A stretch of DNA of 64,000 nt from Streptomyces sp. 71268. Lineage in GTDB: Bacteria; Actinomycetota; Actinomycetes; Streptomycetales; Streptomycetaceae. The DNA is taken from contig NZ_CP114200.1 of the NCBI RefSeq assembly GCF_029392895.1, forward strand, positions 3,751,001-3,815,000, in the 5' to 3' direction. Positions 17,640-25,210 of this stretch are shown here, piece after piece. How positions within the stretch are numbered: the stretch's first letter is position 1; each line of letters begins with the position of its first letter. The notes beneath the pieces are model-generated. The model was given only the letters and a program-made list of their open reading frames with translations, ran no database searches and was not told where the DNA came from. Position numbers and translations under genes: made by a program.

Positions 17640-18273
17640 CTGGTCCCCGCGCGCGCGGGGATGGTCCCTGGACCCCGGCCGCCTTCAAGCAACTCGGCAT
17701 CTGGTCCCCGCGCGCGCGGGGATGGTCCCTCTTCCACGACACGACCTTCCTGTCCGGGTACCTGGTCCCCGCGCGCGCGGGGATGGTCCCTCCGCGCTCG
17801 TGACCTTGCAGCCCAGCGCCGACTGGTCCCCGCGCGCGCGGGGATGGTCCCTGCCGGTCGATGGCACCGATGCTGCGGGCGCTCTGGTCCCCGCGCGCGC
17901 GGGGATGGTCCCTCCGCGTCTCCATGCTCGACGCTGTGGGGCTCCTGCGTCCCCGCGCGCGCGGGGATGGTCCCAGCCACTGCCCGGCCGTCGCCAGCGC
18001 GAGGGCCTGGTCCCCGCGCACGCGGGGATGGTCCCAGAATGTCCGCACCTGGGGCGAGCGGGATCACCTGTCCCCGCGCGTGCGGGGATGGCCCCAGCAG
18101 CCCGACCCCGACCGGCCCATCGCCTTGCTGGTCCCCGCGCGCGGGGGTGGTCCCCCGGGCGGGACCCGCGCGGCAGGTACGTCACCGCTGGTCCCCGCAC
18201 GCGGGGATGGTCCCTCGTCGGCCCCTGGGTCGATGCTCACGACGCGCTGGTCCCCGCGTGCGGGGATGGCCTC
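17640..18273 (+). CRISPR. CRISPR-1: 11 repeats, 10 spacers (type I-E-like)
   Basis: The repeat is 29 nt: CTGGTCCCCG, the palindrome CCCCGCGCGCGCGGGG, ending ATGGTCCC. It strongly resembles the type I-E repeat family of Escherichia coli (TTCCCCGCGC, GCGGGGAT). Repeats start at 17640, 17701, 17762, 17823, 17884, 17946, 18007, 18067, 18128, 18188 and 18247. Spacers are mostly 32 nt (one 33). The first five repeats are identical; the last three are 27 nt because the palindrome has lost two bases, and the last also ends GGCCTC. The decay away from the leader confirms polarity. No cas gene is adjacent. Confidence 0.97.
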
Positions 18274-18310
18274 CGACTGCTGTCCCACCCGGACGAAGAT
18301 AGGAGACCGA

Positions 18311-19474
18311 ATGACCTCATCGGGATCATGGGGCGACGCGGCGAGGACGCTGGCCGACAAGGTGGCCGCAAACGCTCTGGAGTGGCACGAAGCAGTCAGT
18401 GAGACCCCTCGCCACCTGCTCGTCCCCCGCTGGTGGGAACGCATGGCGAACAGCCCTACTGAAGAGTGGGAGTTGGTAGCCCACGCTGAAGATTCCAGGG
18501 CGCGGATCGCAGCGGCCTACAGTGACGAAACCCTTGTCACGCGCGTCGGCCCCCTGCACGCCGACCACGCGAAGGCGGAACAACGGGCGGCGGGTAGTCC
18601 CACCTCGTCCTCGACGCTTCCGAGTCTGATCGTTTCGATGATGCACCGGTTGAACGCCGACCCCGGACATCGGGTCTTGGACGTGGGCACCGGCTCCGGT
18701 TATGCGCTCTCTCTCTTCGCGCAACGTCTCGGAGACGAGCACGTGACGAGTGTGGACGTGGACCCGTATCTCGTTGAGGCCGCTCGCGCCCGCCTCGCTG
18801 AATTCGGCCGCATCCCTCGGATCGAAGCAATCGACGCGACGGGGGAACTCCCCGAACCCGCTTATGACCGCATCATGGCCACGGTGTCCGTCCGCCCTGT
18901 TCCGAAAACGTGGCTCCGCGCGCTGCGTCCAGGTGGCAGGCTCGTGACCACCATCGCCCACACGGCCCTACTGATCACGGCCGACATGGGAGATGACGGC
19001 ATTGCGCGGGGAAGCGTCCAACCCGACCCGGCAACGTTCATGGAAACCCGACAGAGCCCCGACTACCCGCCCAAGCTCAACGACGTATTCACAGCCGCCC
19101 GGGACGCCGACGGGTTGGATGTGCGCTCCCCAGACGGCCCTATTCCGAACCTCTGGCAGGAATGGCCACTTCGGTGGTTGTACGAGCTGGACACCCCCGG
19201 CGTAGAAACCCGTATGGCCACCATGCCGGACGGTCGGCGCGTGGTCTGGCTCCTCGCGGCGGACGGTTCGTGGGCACGCGCCGAGGAGAGCGGTGACGCG
19301 TCGCAGCGCACCATGCACCAGGACGGAGCGCGCCGACTCTGGGACGACCTGGAGCGCGTCCGGCGTAAGTGGGAGGAGCGGAATCAGTTCCCTCTGCACT
19401 CGATGAGCGTCGAACTCAGTGCGGATAGCAGCAGGCTGATCGCCCCAGACGGCGCATGGACGTTCTCCATCTGA
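18311..19474 (+). CDS. PCMT-like SAM-dependent methyltransferase
   Basis: The protein has 387 residues from ATG 18311, which has an AGGAG site and starts just after CRISPR-1. The N-terminal TPRHLLVPR and the pre-motif PSLIVSMM resemble protein-L-isoaspartate O-methyltransferases. Motif I is VLDVGTGSGY (122-131) and motif II VTSVDVDPYLVEAA. The long C-terminal extension (WQEWPLRWLYE, GSWARAEE) is unlike housekeeping Pcm. It may belong to the group of stand-alone Streptomyces methyltransferases used with ribosomal peptides, but no precursor peptide is seen nearby. Sandwiched between two arrays, it may be a passenger of the island. Confidence 0.8.
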   Translation: MTSSGSWGDAARTLADKVAANALEWHEAVSETPRHLLVPRWWERMANSPTEEWELVAHAEDSRARIAAAYSDETLVTRVGPLHADHAKAEQRAAGSPTSSSTLPSLIVSMMHRLNADPGHRVLDVGTGSGYALSLFAQRLGDEHVTSVDVDPYLVEAARARLAEFGRIPRIEAIDATGELPEPAYDRIMATVSVRPVPKTWLRALRPGGRLVTTIAHTALLITADMGDDGIARGSVQPDPATFMETRQSPDYPPKLNDVFTAARDADGLDVRSPDGPIPNLWQEWPLRWLYELDTPGVETRMATMPDGRRVVWLLAADGSWARAEESGDASQRTMHQDGARRLWDDLERVRRKWEERNQFPLHSMSVELSADSSRLIAPDGAWTFSI

Positions 19475-19603
19475 GCTGGTTCGCGGAATTGCCCCGCCAT
19501 CCGCCTAGCGAAGGGCCCTCCTGGTTCCCCAACCGGGAGCCAGCCCCCGTACACCGCCCCCGCCACGTGTCTGGGCCTGCTGAGAACGCGAGGGCGGGGG
19601 CAC

Positions 19604-19738
19604 TAGCCTGTTGCGCCTGCTTGAGAGGAGGACGCGTTGGGCGAGATGTCGTGGCCATCACGTTCGCGCGGAAGGTCGGAGTTCGCGGAAGTTGCAAAAA
19701 ACCAGGGTCGAGCCTGACAAACCCGCAGGTCAATTGCA
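19604..19738 (+). other. CRISPR-2 leader
   Basis: It starts at TAGCCTG (19604). The final 64 bases (19675-19738) differ from the CRISPR-1 leader at only a few positions, including AAAAAACCAGGGTCG in place of AGAAAACCGGGGTTCG. Confidence 0.85.
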
Positions 19739-20072
19739 CTGGTCCCCGCGCGTGCGGGGATGGACCCGTCTTCACGTCGCGACCGACCAGAGTGCCGGAC
19801 TGGTCCCCGCGCGTGCGGGGATGGACCCGTCTCGGTCGGCTTCACGTCGCGGAGTTGGGCCTGGTCCCCGCGCGTGCGGGGATGGACCCCCTTGTCCGGG
19901 TCCGCCGACTTGTACATCAGGCTGGTCCCCGCGCGTGCGGGGATGGACCCCTTCGACATCGACTCCCGTTTCACTCTCGAGGCTGGTCCCCGCGCGTGCG
20001 GGGATGGACCTGTCCAGCCGCGCCTTGAGGCGGAGAACGCTTTCTGGTCCCCGCGCCTGCGGGACTCCCCAC
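19739..20072 (+). CRISPR. CRISPR-2: 6 repeats, 5 spacers
   Basis: The 29-nt repeats start at 19739, 19800, 19861, 19922, 19983 and 20044, all with 32-nt spacers. The repeat variant has CGCGTGCG in the palindrome and ends ATGGACCC, unlike CRISPR-1 and CRISPR-3 (ATGGTCCC). The fifth repeat ends GGACCT and the sixth is degenerate after the palindrome, marking the distal end. Leader and repeat orientation match CRISPR-1. Confidence 0.97.
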
Positions 20073-20125
20073 CGCCCCCCGCCCCACCCTCACAACCCCC
20101 GCCCCCACAGCCCGCCAAGGCCACC

Positions 20126-20665
20126 TCACCCCCGCACCACCACCGCATCGAACTCCACTACCACCGTCGGGCTGACCATCGCCGAGGTGAAGGCGTTCCA
20201 GTTCACGTTCCAGTCCTTGCGGTTGATGGTCGTCGTGCCCTTGAGGTGGGCCCAGAGGTTGCCCTGGGAGTCGGGCTCGGTGTCGGTGAGTTCGACGTTC
20301 AGGGTGACGGATCTGGTGGTGCCGCGGATCGTCAGGTCACCCGTGAGTTCGTAGTGGGTGGCGTCGGACTGGAGGACGTCGGTTGAGGTGAAGGTGATGG
20401 TCGGGTGGTTCTGCGCGTCAAGGAACTTGCTGCGTACCAGGACGTCGCGCTGGCGGTTCTTGGTCTGGACGTCCTGCGCCTGGATGACAAGCCGTACGGA
20501 GGACTTCCAGGGGTGCTCGCCGTCGAGGTGCACGCTGCCCTCGAACGCGTCGACGTGGCCGCGCACCCGCGTGGACATGGTGTGTCGGGCCACGAAGCCG
20601 ATGCGGGTGCGGGTGGCGTCGATGACGTAGTCGCCGGTCAGTTCGCTGGGGCGGGTCGGTGACAT
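20126..20665 (-). CDS. YceI-family lipid-binding protein
   Basis: The protein has 179 residues from ATG 20665, which has a GGAG site; the longer frame to 20839 reads through Arg/Pro-rich non-coding sequence. It shows the YceI lipocalin-like pattern: LTGDYVIDATRTRIGFVARH, GHVDAFEGSVHLD, RDVLVRSKFLDAQNHP, YELTGDLTIRGTTRSV. YceI proteins bind polyisoprenoid-type lipids. There is no signal peptide, so it is probably cytoplasmic, as are most Streptomyces members. It ends about 50 bases from CRISPR-2. Confidence 0.9.
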   Translation of the reverse strand: MSPTRPSELTGDYVIDATRTRIGFVARHTMSTRVRGHVDAFEGSVHLDGEHPWKSSVRLVIQAQDVQTKNRQRDVLVRSKFLDAQNHPTITFTSTDVLQSDATHYELTGDLTIRGTTRSVTLNVELTDTEPDSQGNLWAHLKGTTTINRKDWNVNWNAFTSAMVSPTVVVEFDAVVVRG

Positions 20666-20869
20666 GGTGGTTGCTCCAGGGTGGGCGCGGGGATGGCGGG
20701 CAGGGTGGCGGCTCGGCACCTGACGCGCGACGGCCGAGCCCCGGACGCGCGCTGCGGACGCGTGCTGTGGGCACGTGTCGCGAGCGCGGAGCCCGTACGC
20801 CGGGCTCGGCCGTCGTCGTCGTGAGGTGGTGCCGGGCACTGGAACAGTGCTGGGCTCCGGAACTGCAGG

Positions 20870-21343
20870 TCAGCCGAACTGGCCGGGCTGGTAGTCACCC
20901 GCGGGGCGCTGGGTGATGACGTTCAGCCGGTTGAGGGCGTTCATGACCGCGATGGTCGATATCAGGGCCCCGAGCTGCTCCTCGTCGAAGTGCTTGGTGG
21001 CGTTCGCCCAGACCTCGTCGCTGACGCCGCCGGCAGCGTCGGCGAGGCGGGTGCCCTCCTCCGCCAGTTCCAGGGCCGCGCGCTCGGAGTCGGTGAACAC
21101 CGTGGCCTCCCGCCAGACGGCGACCAGGTGCAGGCGCTGTTGCGTCTCGCCGGCCGCGACGGCGTCCTTGGTGTGCATGTCGACACAGAATCCACAGCCG
21201 TTGATCTGGCTGACGCGAAGTGCCACGAGTTCCCGCGTCGAGGCCGGCAGCGACGATTCCATGAGCGGCTTGGCCGCCGAGACGAGTTGCTTCAGGAATT
21301 TGCTGGAGACCGAATGAGCGAAGAAGTCGTAACGCATGTCCAT
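20870..21343 (-). CDS. Carboxymuconolactone decarboxylase / AhpD-like protein
   Basis: The 157-residue protein has the AhpD redox motif INGCGFCVDMHTKDA with Cys50 and Cys53 and His57, the active-site pattern of alkylhydroperoxidase D-like enzymes. The typical upstream segment PASTRELVALRVSQ is present. ATG 21343 is preceded by GAAAGGGAAA. It is divergent from an ECF41 sigma factor and faces a matching promoter (21427-21453). This is the known ECF41 partnership, in which the sigma factor controls a carboxymuconolactone decarboxylase, oxidoreductase or epimerase gene. Confidence 0.9.
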   Translation of the reverse strand: MDMRYDFFAHSVSSKFLKQLVSAAKPLMESSLPASTRELVALRVSQINGCGFCVDMHTKDAVAAGETQQRLHLVAVWREATVFTDSERAALELAEEGTRLADAAGGVSDEVWANATKHFDEEQLGALISTIAVMNALNRLNVITQRPAGDYQPGQFG

Positions 21344-21426
21344 GGCGTTTTCCCTTTCCTGCTGGTCCCTTCCGCCGGCGATGGCGGAAGGGCGGTAGGC
21401 GGGACCGTGTCCGTTCCCAGCAGTAC

Positions 21427-21453
21427 GACGAGACAGCCCCGCAGAATGTGAGG
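21427..21453 (-). promoter_or_regulatory. ECF41-type promoter of the AhpD-like gene
   Basis: Read on the minus strand, CCTCACA (21453-21447) is followed by exactly 16 bases and CGTC (21430-21427). The published ECF41 target is TGTCACA, 16 bases, CGTC. The predicted RNA start lies about 80 bases before the gene. Confidence 0.7.
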
Positions 21454-21466
21454 CGACGCGTCGTGA

Positions 21467-21493
21467 CCTCACATTTCGATGGGCTGTCTCGTC
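21467..21493 (+). promoter_or_regulatory. ECF41-type promoter of the sigma factor gene
   Basis: CCTCACA (21467-21473), 16 bases, CGTC (21490-21493). It mirrors the promoter on the other strand, and the two are arms of one large inverted repeat (ACGACGAGACAGCCC / GGGCTGTCTCGTCGT). This implies autoregulation and rules out starts upstream of about 21500. Confidence 0.7.
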
Positions 21494-21553
21494 GTAAGGG
21501 AGAAGCAGGGACGACGCAGGCGCCGGAACGGACGACGAGGGAGCGGCGACACC

Positions 21554-22492
21554 ATGGGGACCCAGACCGAGCCAGGAGAGGGCGGCCCGCTCGACCCGAG
21601 CCTGGGCGCGATCATGAGCGAGCGGCGGCAGTTGATCAACCTCGCGTACCGACTCCTCGGCTCCCTCGCCGACGCCGAGGACGTCGTCCAGGAGACGTAC
21701 GCCCGTTGGTACGCCATGACGCCGAGGCAGCAGGCGGCCATCGAAGCTCCCGGCGGTTGGCTGATGAAGGTCGCCAGCCGCATCTGCCTGGACCAGTTGG
21801 GCTCGGCGCGCGCCCGGCGCGAACGTTACGTCGGGGAGTGGATTCCGGAGCCGGTGCCCGATCCCGCGGAGTGGGCCGACGGGCGGCCGGGGGGCAGCGC
21901 CGCCGACCCGGCCGACCGGGTCACGCTCGACGAGTCGATCAACATGGCGTTCCTCGTCGTCCTCGAATCGATGACGCCGGCCGAGCGCGTGGCGTTCGTG
22001 CTGCACGACGTCTTCCGGTACTCGTTCGCCGAGGTGGCCGAGATCGTCGGCCGTACGCCGGCGGCCTGCCGCCAGCTCGCCTCGTCGGCCCGCCGCCGGC
22101 TGCGCGGCGCGCAGGCCCCCGCGACCTCGGCCGAGCAGCGCACGAACGTCGTCCGCGGCTTCAAGCAGGCGTGGGACGCCAAGGACATCGTTGCCCTCAT
22201 CGCCATCCTCGACCCCGACGTCACGGCGGTCAGCGACGGCGGCGGCCGCGCCAGGGCCGCGCTCCACCCGATCACGGGCCGGGAGGACGTCGCCCACCAC
22301 CTCATGACCATCGCCACCCAGGCGCCCGACCTGATGATGGTGGAGCGCACGGTCAACGGCCAGCCCGGCGTGGTCCTCCAACTGGACGGCGTCACGGTGT
22401 CGGTGATGTCCCTCGACGTCAGCGGCGACCGCATCACCCACATCTGGGGCATCCGCAACCCGGACAAGCTCCGTCCTTGGACGGCGGGGTGA
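21554..22492 (+). CDS. sigJ: ECF41 (SigJ-type) sigma factor with C-terminal SnoaL-like domain
   Basis: The 312-residue protein contains sigma region 2 (LINLAYRLLGSLADAEDVVQE, starting about 27), the ECF41 linker signature YVGEWIPEP (92-100), sigma region 4 (FRYSFAEVAEIVGRTPAACRQ) and a C-terminal SnoaL-like domain with DGGGR (228-232). Both signatures define group ECF41, in which the C-terminal domain modulates activity and no separate anti-sigma factor is needed. ATG 21554 has GGGAG about ten bases upstream and lies downstream of the predicted promoter; ATG 21479 lies inside it. It sits between CRISPR-2 and CRISPR-3. Confidence 0.9.
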   Translation: MGTQTEPGEGGPLDPSLGAIMSERRQLINLAYRLLGSLADAEDVVQETYARWYAMTPRQQAAIEAPGGWLMKVASRICLDQLGSARARRERYVGEWIPEPVPDPAEWADGRPGGSAADPADRVTLDESINMAFLVVLESMTPAERVAFVLHDVFRYSFAEVAEIVGRTPAACRQLASSARRRLRGAQAPATSAEQRTNVVRGFKQAWDAKDIVALIAILDPDVTAVSDGGGRARAALHPITGREDVAHHLMTIATQAPDLMMVERTVNGQPGVVLQLDGVTVSVMSLDVSGDRITHIWGIRNPDKLRPWTAG

Positions 22493-22531
22493 GTTGTGGG
22501 GGGGGGGGGGCACCGCCCGGGGCGGGCCCGA

Positions 22532-22657
22532 TAGCCTGGGCGTACGGCTTTACGGGGAGGCGTTGTGGGCGGTTTGTGGGGCTTGGGCGGTAAGTCGGAG
22601 TCTGCGGAAGTTGCAGAAAACCGGGGTTCGACGCGGTAAAGCCGCAGGTGAATTGCT
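22532..22657 (+). other. CRISPR-3 leader
   Basis: It starts at TAGCCTG (22532). The last 64 bases (22594-22657) contain GTCGGAGTCTGCGGAAGTTG and CAGAAAACCGGGGTTCG as in CRISPR-1, then diverge (GTAAAGCCGCAGGTGAATTG). A run of 13 G (22498-22510) lies just upstream. Confidence 0.85.
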
Positions 22658-23100
22658 CTGGTCCCCGCGCGCGGGGATGGTCCTTCCGGCCCGGTCTGAA
22701 CGAGGTTTGCATTGAGCTGGTCCCCGCGCGGGGATGGTCCCGCTCGGACGAACTCCAGGGTGGGGCGTCCGCCCTGGTCCCCGCGCGCGCAGGGATGGTC
22801 CCGTTCGCTGGCGCCCGTACGAGTGGCACGAGGACTGGTCCCCGCGCGCGCGGGGATGGTCCCGCCGCCTATTTGGCGGCGCTTCTGGTGCACCTCTGGT
22901 CCCCGCGCGCGCGGGGATGGTCCCGTCATGCCTCCTGGTATTCGATACGAGCGGTGGCTGGTCCCCGCGCGCAGGGATGATCCCGCCTACGACACGCCGC
23001 GCCTACAGGTACGCGTCTGGTCCCCGCACACGGGGATGACCCCAAGTCCCTGCGCACCAAGTACGCCGCGCGGACCTCGTCCCCGCCCCTGCGGGGCCCC
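22658..23100 (+). CRISPR. CRISPR-3: 8 repeats, 7 spacers, variable repeat length
   Basis: Repeats start at 22658 (27 nt), 22717 (25), 22774 (29), 22835 (29), 22896 (29), 22958 (27), 23017 (27) and 23076 (25, degenerate terminal). Spacers are 32 nt except one of 33. All length differences fall in the central CG-alternating palindrome, so the outer parts CTGGTCCCCG and GGGGATGGTCCC are kept. Third and sixth repeats also carry an A in the palindrome (GCAGGGAT). Orientation is the same as the other arrays. Confidence 0.95.
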
Positions 23101-23115
23101 CGCCCAGCCAGCCCC

Positions 23116-23835
23116 TCATCCGTCCCCGAACGCCGCCCCCGTCACGTCCCCCACGAACTCCGCCCGGTGGTAGTCGTACGTCGTGATGCCGGACACCTTG
23201 ATCAGGACGCAGTAGCGCTCCACCGTGGCCAGTTGCGCGGCCACCTGCGCGTACTCGCGGCGGAGGAAGTGGATCGCCGCCTGGTTCGCGACCGCGCTCT
23301 GGCCGCAGACCAGGATGATCGGGCGGCGGAACTCCCGCGGGGTGAACTTGGCGACGAGGGCGTACGACTGGTTGCCGGGGTCGAAGCGGTAGCGCTGGCC
23401 GGCGACCTCGATGGCTACCGAGTCGTCGTCCTCGGGGCCGTAGGGGTGGAAGGTCACGCCCGGGAGGTGGGCGGAGAGGTGGCCGGCCGTGCGGGCGTTG
23501 GCGCCGCCAAGGGGGCCGCCGACGCAGAACTCCGTGTGGTCGCCGTTGCTGCCACGGAAGTCGTCGGACTCGACCGTCACCGTGCAGCCGAGTTCGCCGG
23601 CCAGCATGGCCAGTTCCACGGTGGCCCGTACGTCGCGGTGGTGGGCGGCGCCGGGGGCGTCGTGCTTGTTGCCCAGGACGATCAGGCAGGTGCCGCCGGG
23701 GCGTACGCCGAAGAAGGCGCCCTTCCTGTTCAGCGTGCGGGTGTGCTTGCCGCGCTCCCACAGCCAGACCAGGCAGCCACCGAGCACGCTCGTGAGCAAC
23801 CCGATCGAGACGTTGGCCAGCACCGAGAGGACCAC
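23116..23835 (-). CDS. Membrane-anchored protein of unknown function
   Basis: The protein has 239 residues from GTG 23835, chosen for its GGGAG site six bases upstream; ATG 23904 would add 23 polar residues with no site. Residues 1-25 form one transmembrane helix (VLANVSIGLLTSVLGG, CLVWLW), followed by a soluble alpha/beta domain (GGTCLIVLGNKHD, ELAMLAGELGCTVTVES, RRPIILVCGQSAVANQAA, RYCVLIKVSG). The strand-then-glycine patterns hint at a Rossmann-like fold, but I do not recognise the family. It ends 15 bases from CRISPR-3 on the opposite strand. Confidence 0.72.
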   Translation of the reverse strand: MVLSVLANVSIGLLTSVLGGCLVWLWERGKHTRTLNRKGAFFGVRPGGTCLIVLGNKHDAPGAAHHRDVRATVELAMLAGELGCTVTVESDDFRGSNGDHTEFCVGGPLGGANARTAGHLSAHLPGVTFHPYGPEDDDSVAIEVAGQRYRFDPGNQSYALVAKFTPREFRRPIILVCGQSAVANQAAIHFLRREYAQVAAQLATVERYCVLIKVSGITTYDYHRAEFVGDVTGAAFGDG

Positions 23836-24000
23836 GTCACGCTCCCCCGTCCCCGTACGCCCAGGCCCCCCACCGGCCCGGCCCTCCCCGTCAGTCTCCC
23901 GCACCCGGGCGACCCGCCAGCATGCGGATGCCCACCGGCCTCAAGGGGCCGGGCCCACACCACAGCGAGCCCGATCCCAACACCCCCGCGCTGCGCGCGG

Positions 24001-24573
24001 TCAGCGCACCACGTCGTAGATGACCTTCTGGATGCCGTTCGCGTACGCCTTGTGCTCGACCAGCTTCAGCTTCTGCGTGTCCTTGTCCGTGTCGCTGAAC
24101 AGGCGCTCGCCCGCGCCGAGGAGGAGGGGGAAGACCATCAGGTGATAGCGGTCGATCAGGCCGGCGTCGGAGAGGCTGTGGTGGAGCCTGACGCTGCCGT
24201 GCATGATGATCGGGCCGCCCTCGGTCTCCTTCAGCGCGGCCACGTCGTCCAGCGAGCGCAGGATCGTGGTCGGGCCCCAGCCTTCGACCAGGGACGACTC
24301 GGGGAGGGTGGTGGAGACGACGTACTTGGGCATGTCCTTGTACTCCGCGAACTCCTCCATCGCCGGCCAGACCGGGGCGAAGCCCTCGTAGCTGACCCGG
24401 CCGAAGATCATCGCCGTGGCCTCCGACTGTTCCCGGCCCTTGATCTCGTACGCCTCCGGCAGGAACTCCACGTCCTTGAAGGTCCAGCCGGCGTTGCGGT
24501 AGTCGGACTCGCCGCCCGGGGCCTCCACGACGCCGTCGAGCGAGACGAAGGCGGTGCTGATCAACGTACGCAT
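24001..24573 (-). CDS. DHFR/RibD C-terminal-like reductase
   Basis: This 190-residue protein of the RibD-C/dihydrofolate-reductase fold shows LISTAFVSLDGVVEAPGG at the N-terminus, AMIFGRVSYEGFAPVWP in the middle, GPIIMHGSVRLHHSLSDAGLIDRY and PLLLGAGERLF. These stand-alone proteins are probably NAD(P)H-dependent reductases, but no substrate is known. ATG 24573 gives the normal family N-terminus; the upstream ATG adds a polar leader. The next gene upstream encodes a shorter relative in the same orientation. Confidence 0.88.
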   Translation of the reverse strand: MRTLISTAFVSLDGVVEAPGGESDYRNAGWTFKDVEFLPEAYEIKGREQSEATAMIFGRVSYEGFAPVWPAMEEFAEYKDMPKYVVSTTLPESSLVEGWGPTTILRSLDDVAALKETEGGPIIMHGSVRLHHSLSDAGLIDRYHLMVFPLLLGAGERLFSDTDKDTQKLKLVEHKAYANGIQKVIYDVVR

Positions 24574-24709
24574 GTCAGGTTCTCCCAGTGAGTGTCTGCT
24601 GTGGCTGGTTCGGGCCGCTGTCACGCCCGCGCCCGTGCCGTCGCGGGCGCGAACCGGGCCCGGTGGGCTCGGTGGCCGGGACGTCGTACGAACTGTGCGC
24701 CGGAGCCCG

Positions 24710-25210
24710 TCAGTCGGGGCGGTAGCGGAGGTGGAGGACGCCCGTCGGGGAGGCGGACGCCGCCACGAGGGTGAGCGGGACGCGGGGGCCGGTGTCGGGG
24801 AAGAGGCGCTGGCCGTGGCCGGCCACCAGGGGGTGGACCCGCAGGTGTAAGTCGTCCACCAGACCGGCCTGGAGCAGGGCGCGGATCGCCGTGTCGCCGC
24901 CGGTCACCACGATGTCCCGGCCGGGCCGCCCCTTGAGCGCGGCCAGTTGGGCCAGGGGGTCGTCGGTCGCGACGATGTCGGAGTCGCCGACGATGTCGGA
25001 GTCACCGACGACGTCGGCGGCAGCGTGGGACTCGGCGGGCCGGTCGCCTCGCAGGAGCCGTAGTGGCGTCAACCCGGCGTCTGCCGCCGCGCGTTGCCAC
25101 TCCTCGGGTGCCACGAGGACGCCGTCCAGCGTCATGAAGGCGTGGGCGACGATCCGGCGGGCCGCGCGACGCGGCCCAGTGCGCTGTGTCGCGCGCTCGG
25201 GTGGCTGCAT
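24710..25210 (-). CDS. Shortened DHFR/RibD-like protein
   Basis: At 166 residues it belongs to the same fold as its downstream neighbour (FMTLDGVLVAPEEW, DIVVTGGDTAIRALLQAGLVDDLHLRVHPLVAGHGQRLF). It lacks the central GR-x-TY segment and flanking helix seen in full-length members; a small tandem duplication (VGDSDI twice) lies where that segment should be. ATG 25210 has a strong GGAGG site, so it is probably translated. It may have lost cofactor binding. It is divergent from the LysR gene. Confidence 0.75.
   Translation of the reverse strand: MQPPERATQRTGPRRAARRIVAHAFMTLDGVLVAPEEWQRAAADAGLTPLRLLRGDRPAESHAAADVVGDSDIVGDSDIVATDDPLAQLAALKGRPGRDIVVTGGDTAIRALLQAGLVDDLHLRVHPLVAGHGQRLFPDTGPRVPLTLVAASASPTGVLHLRYRPD

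Noticed and set aside
17593..18402. Long reading frames full of GPRARGDGP / SPRARGWS-type repeats across the CRISPR arrays on both strands
   Set aside because: They are translations of the CRISPR repeats themselves and have no ribosome-binding sites or homologous start regions.
22498..22510. Run of 13 G upstream of the CRISPR-3 leader as a functional element
   Set aside because: Homopolymer runs of this kind are prone to sequencing error and nothing else supports a role.
11757..23100. Insertion sequence or integrase explaining the CRISPR island
   Set aside because: No transposase, integrase, terminal inverted repeats or tRNA-flanking direct repeats were seen. The tRNAs in the window lie outside the island.
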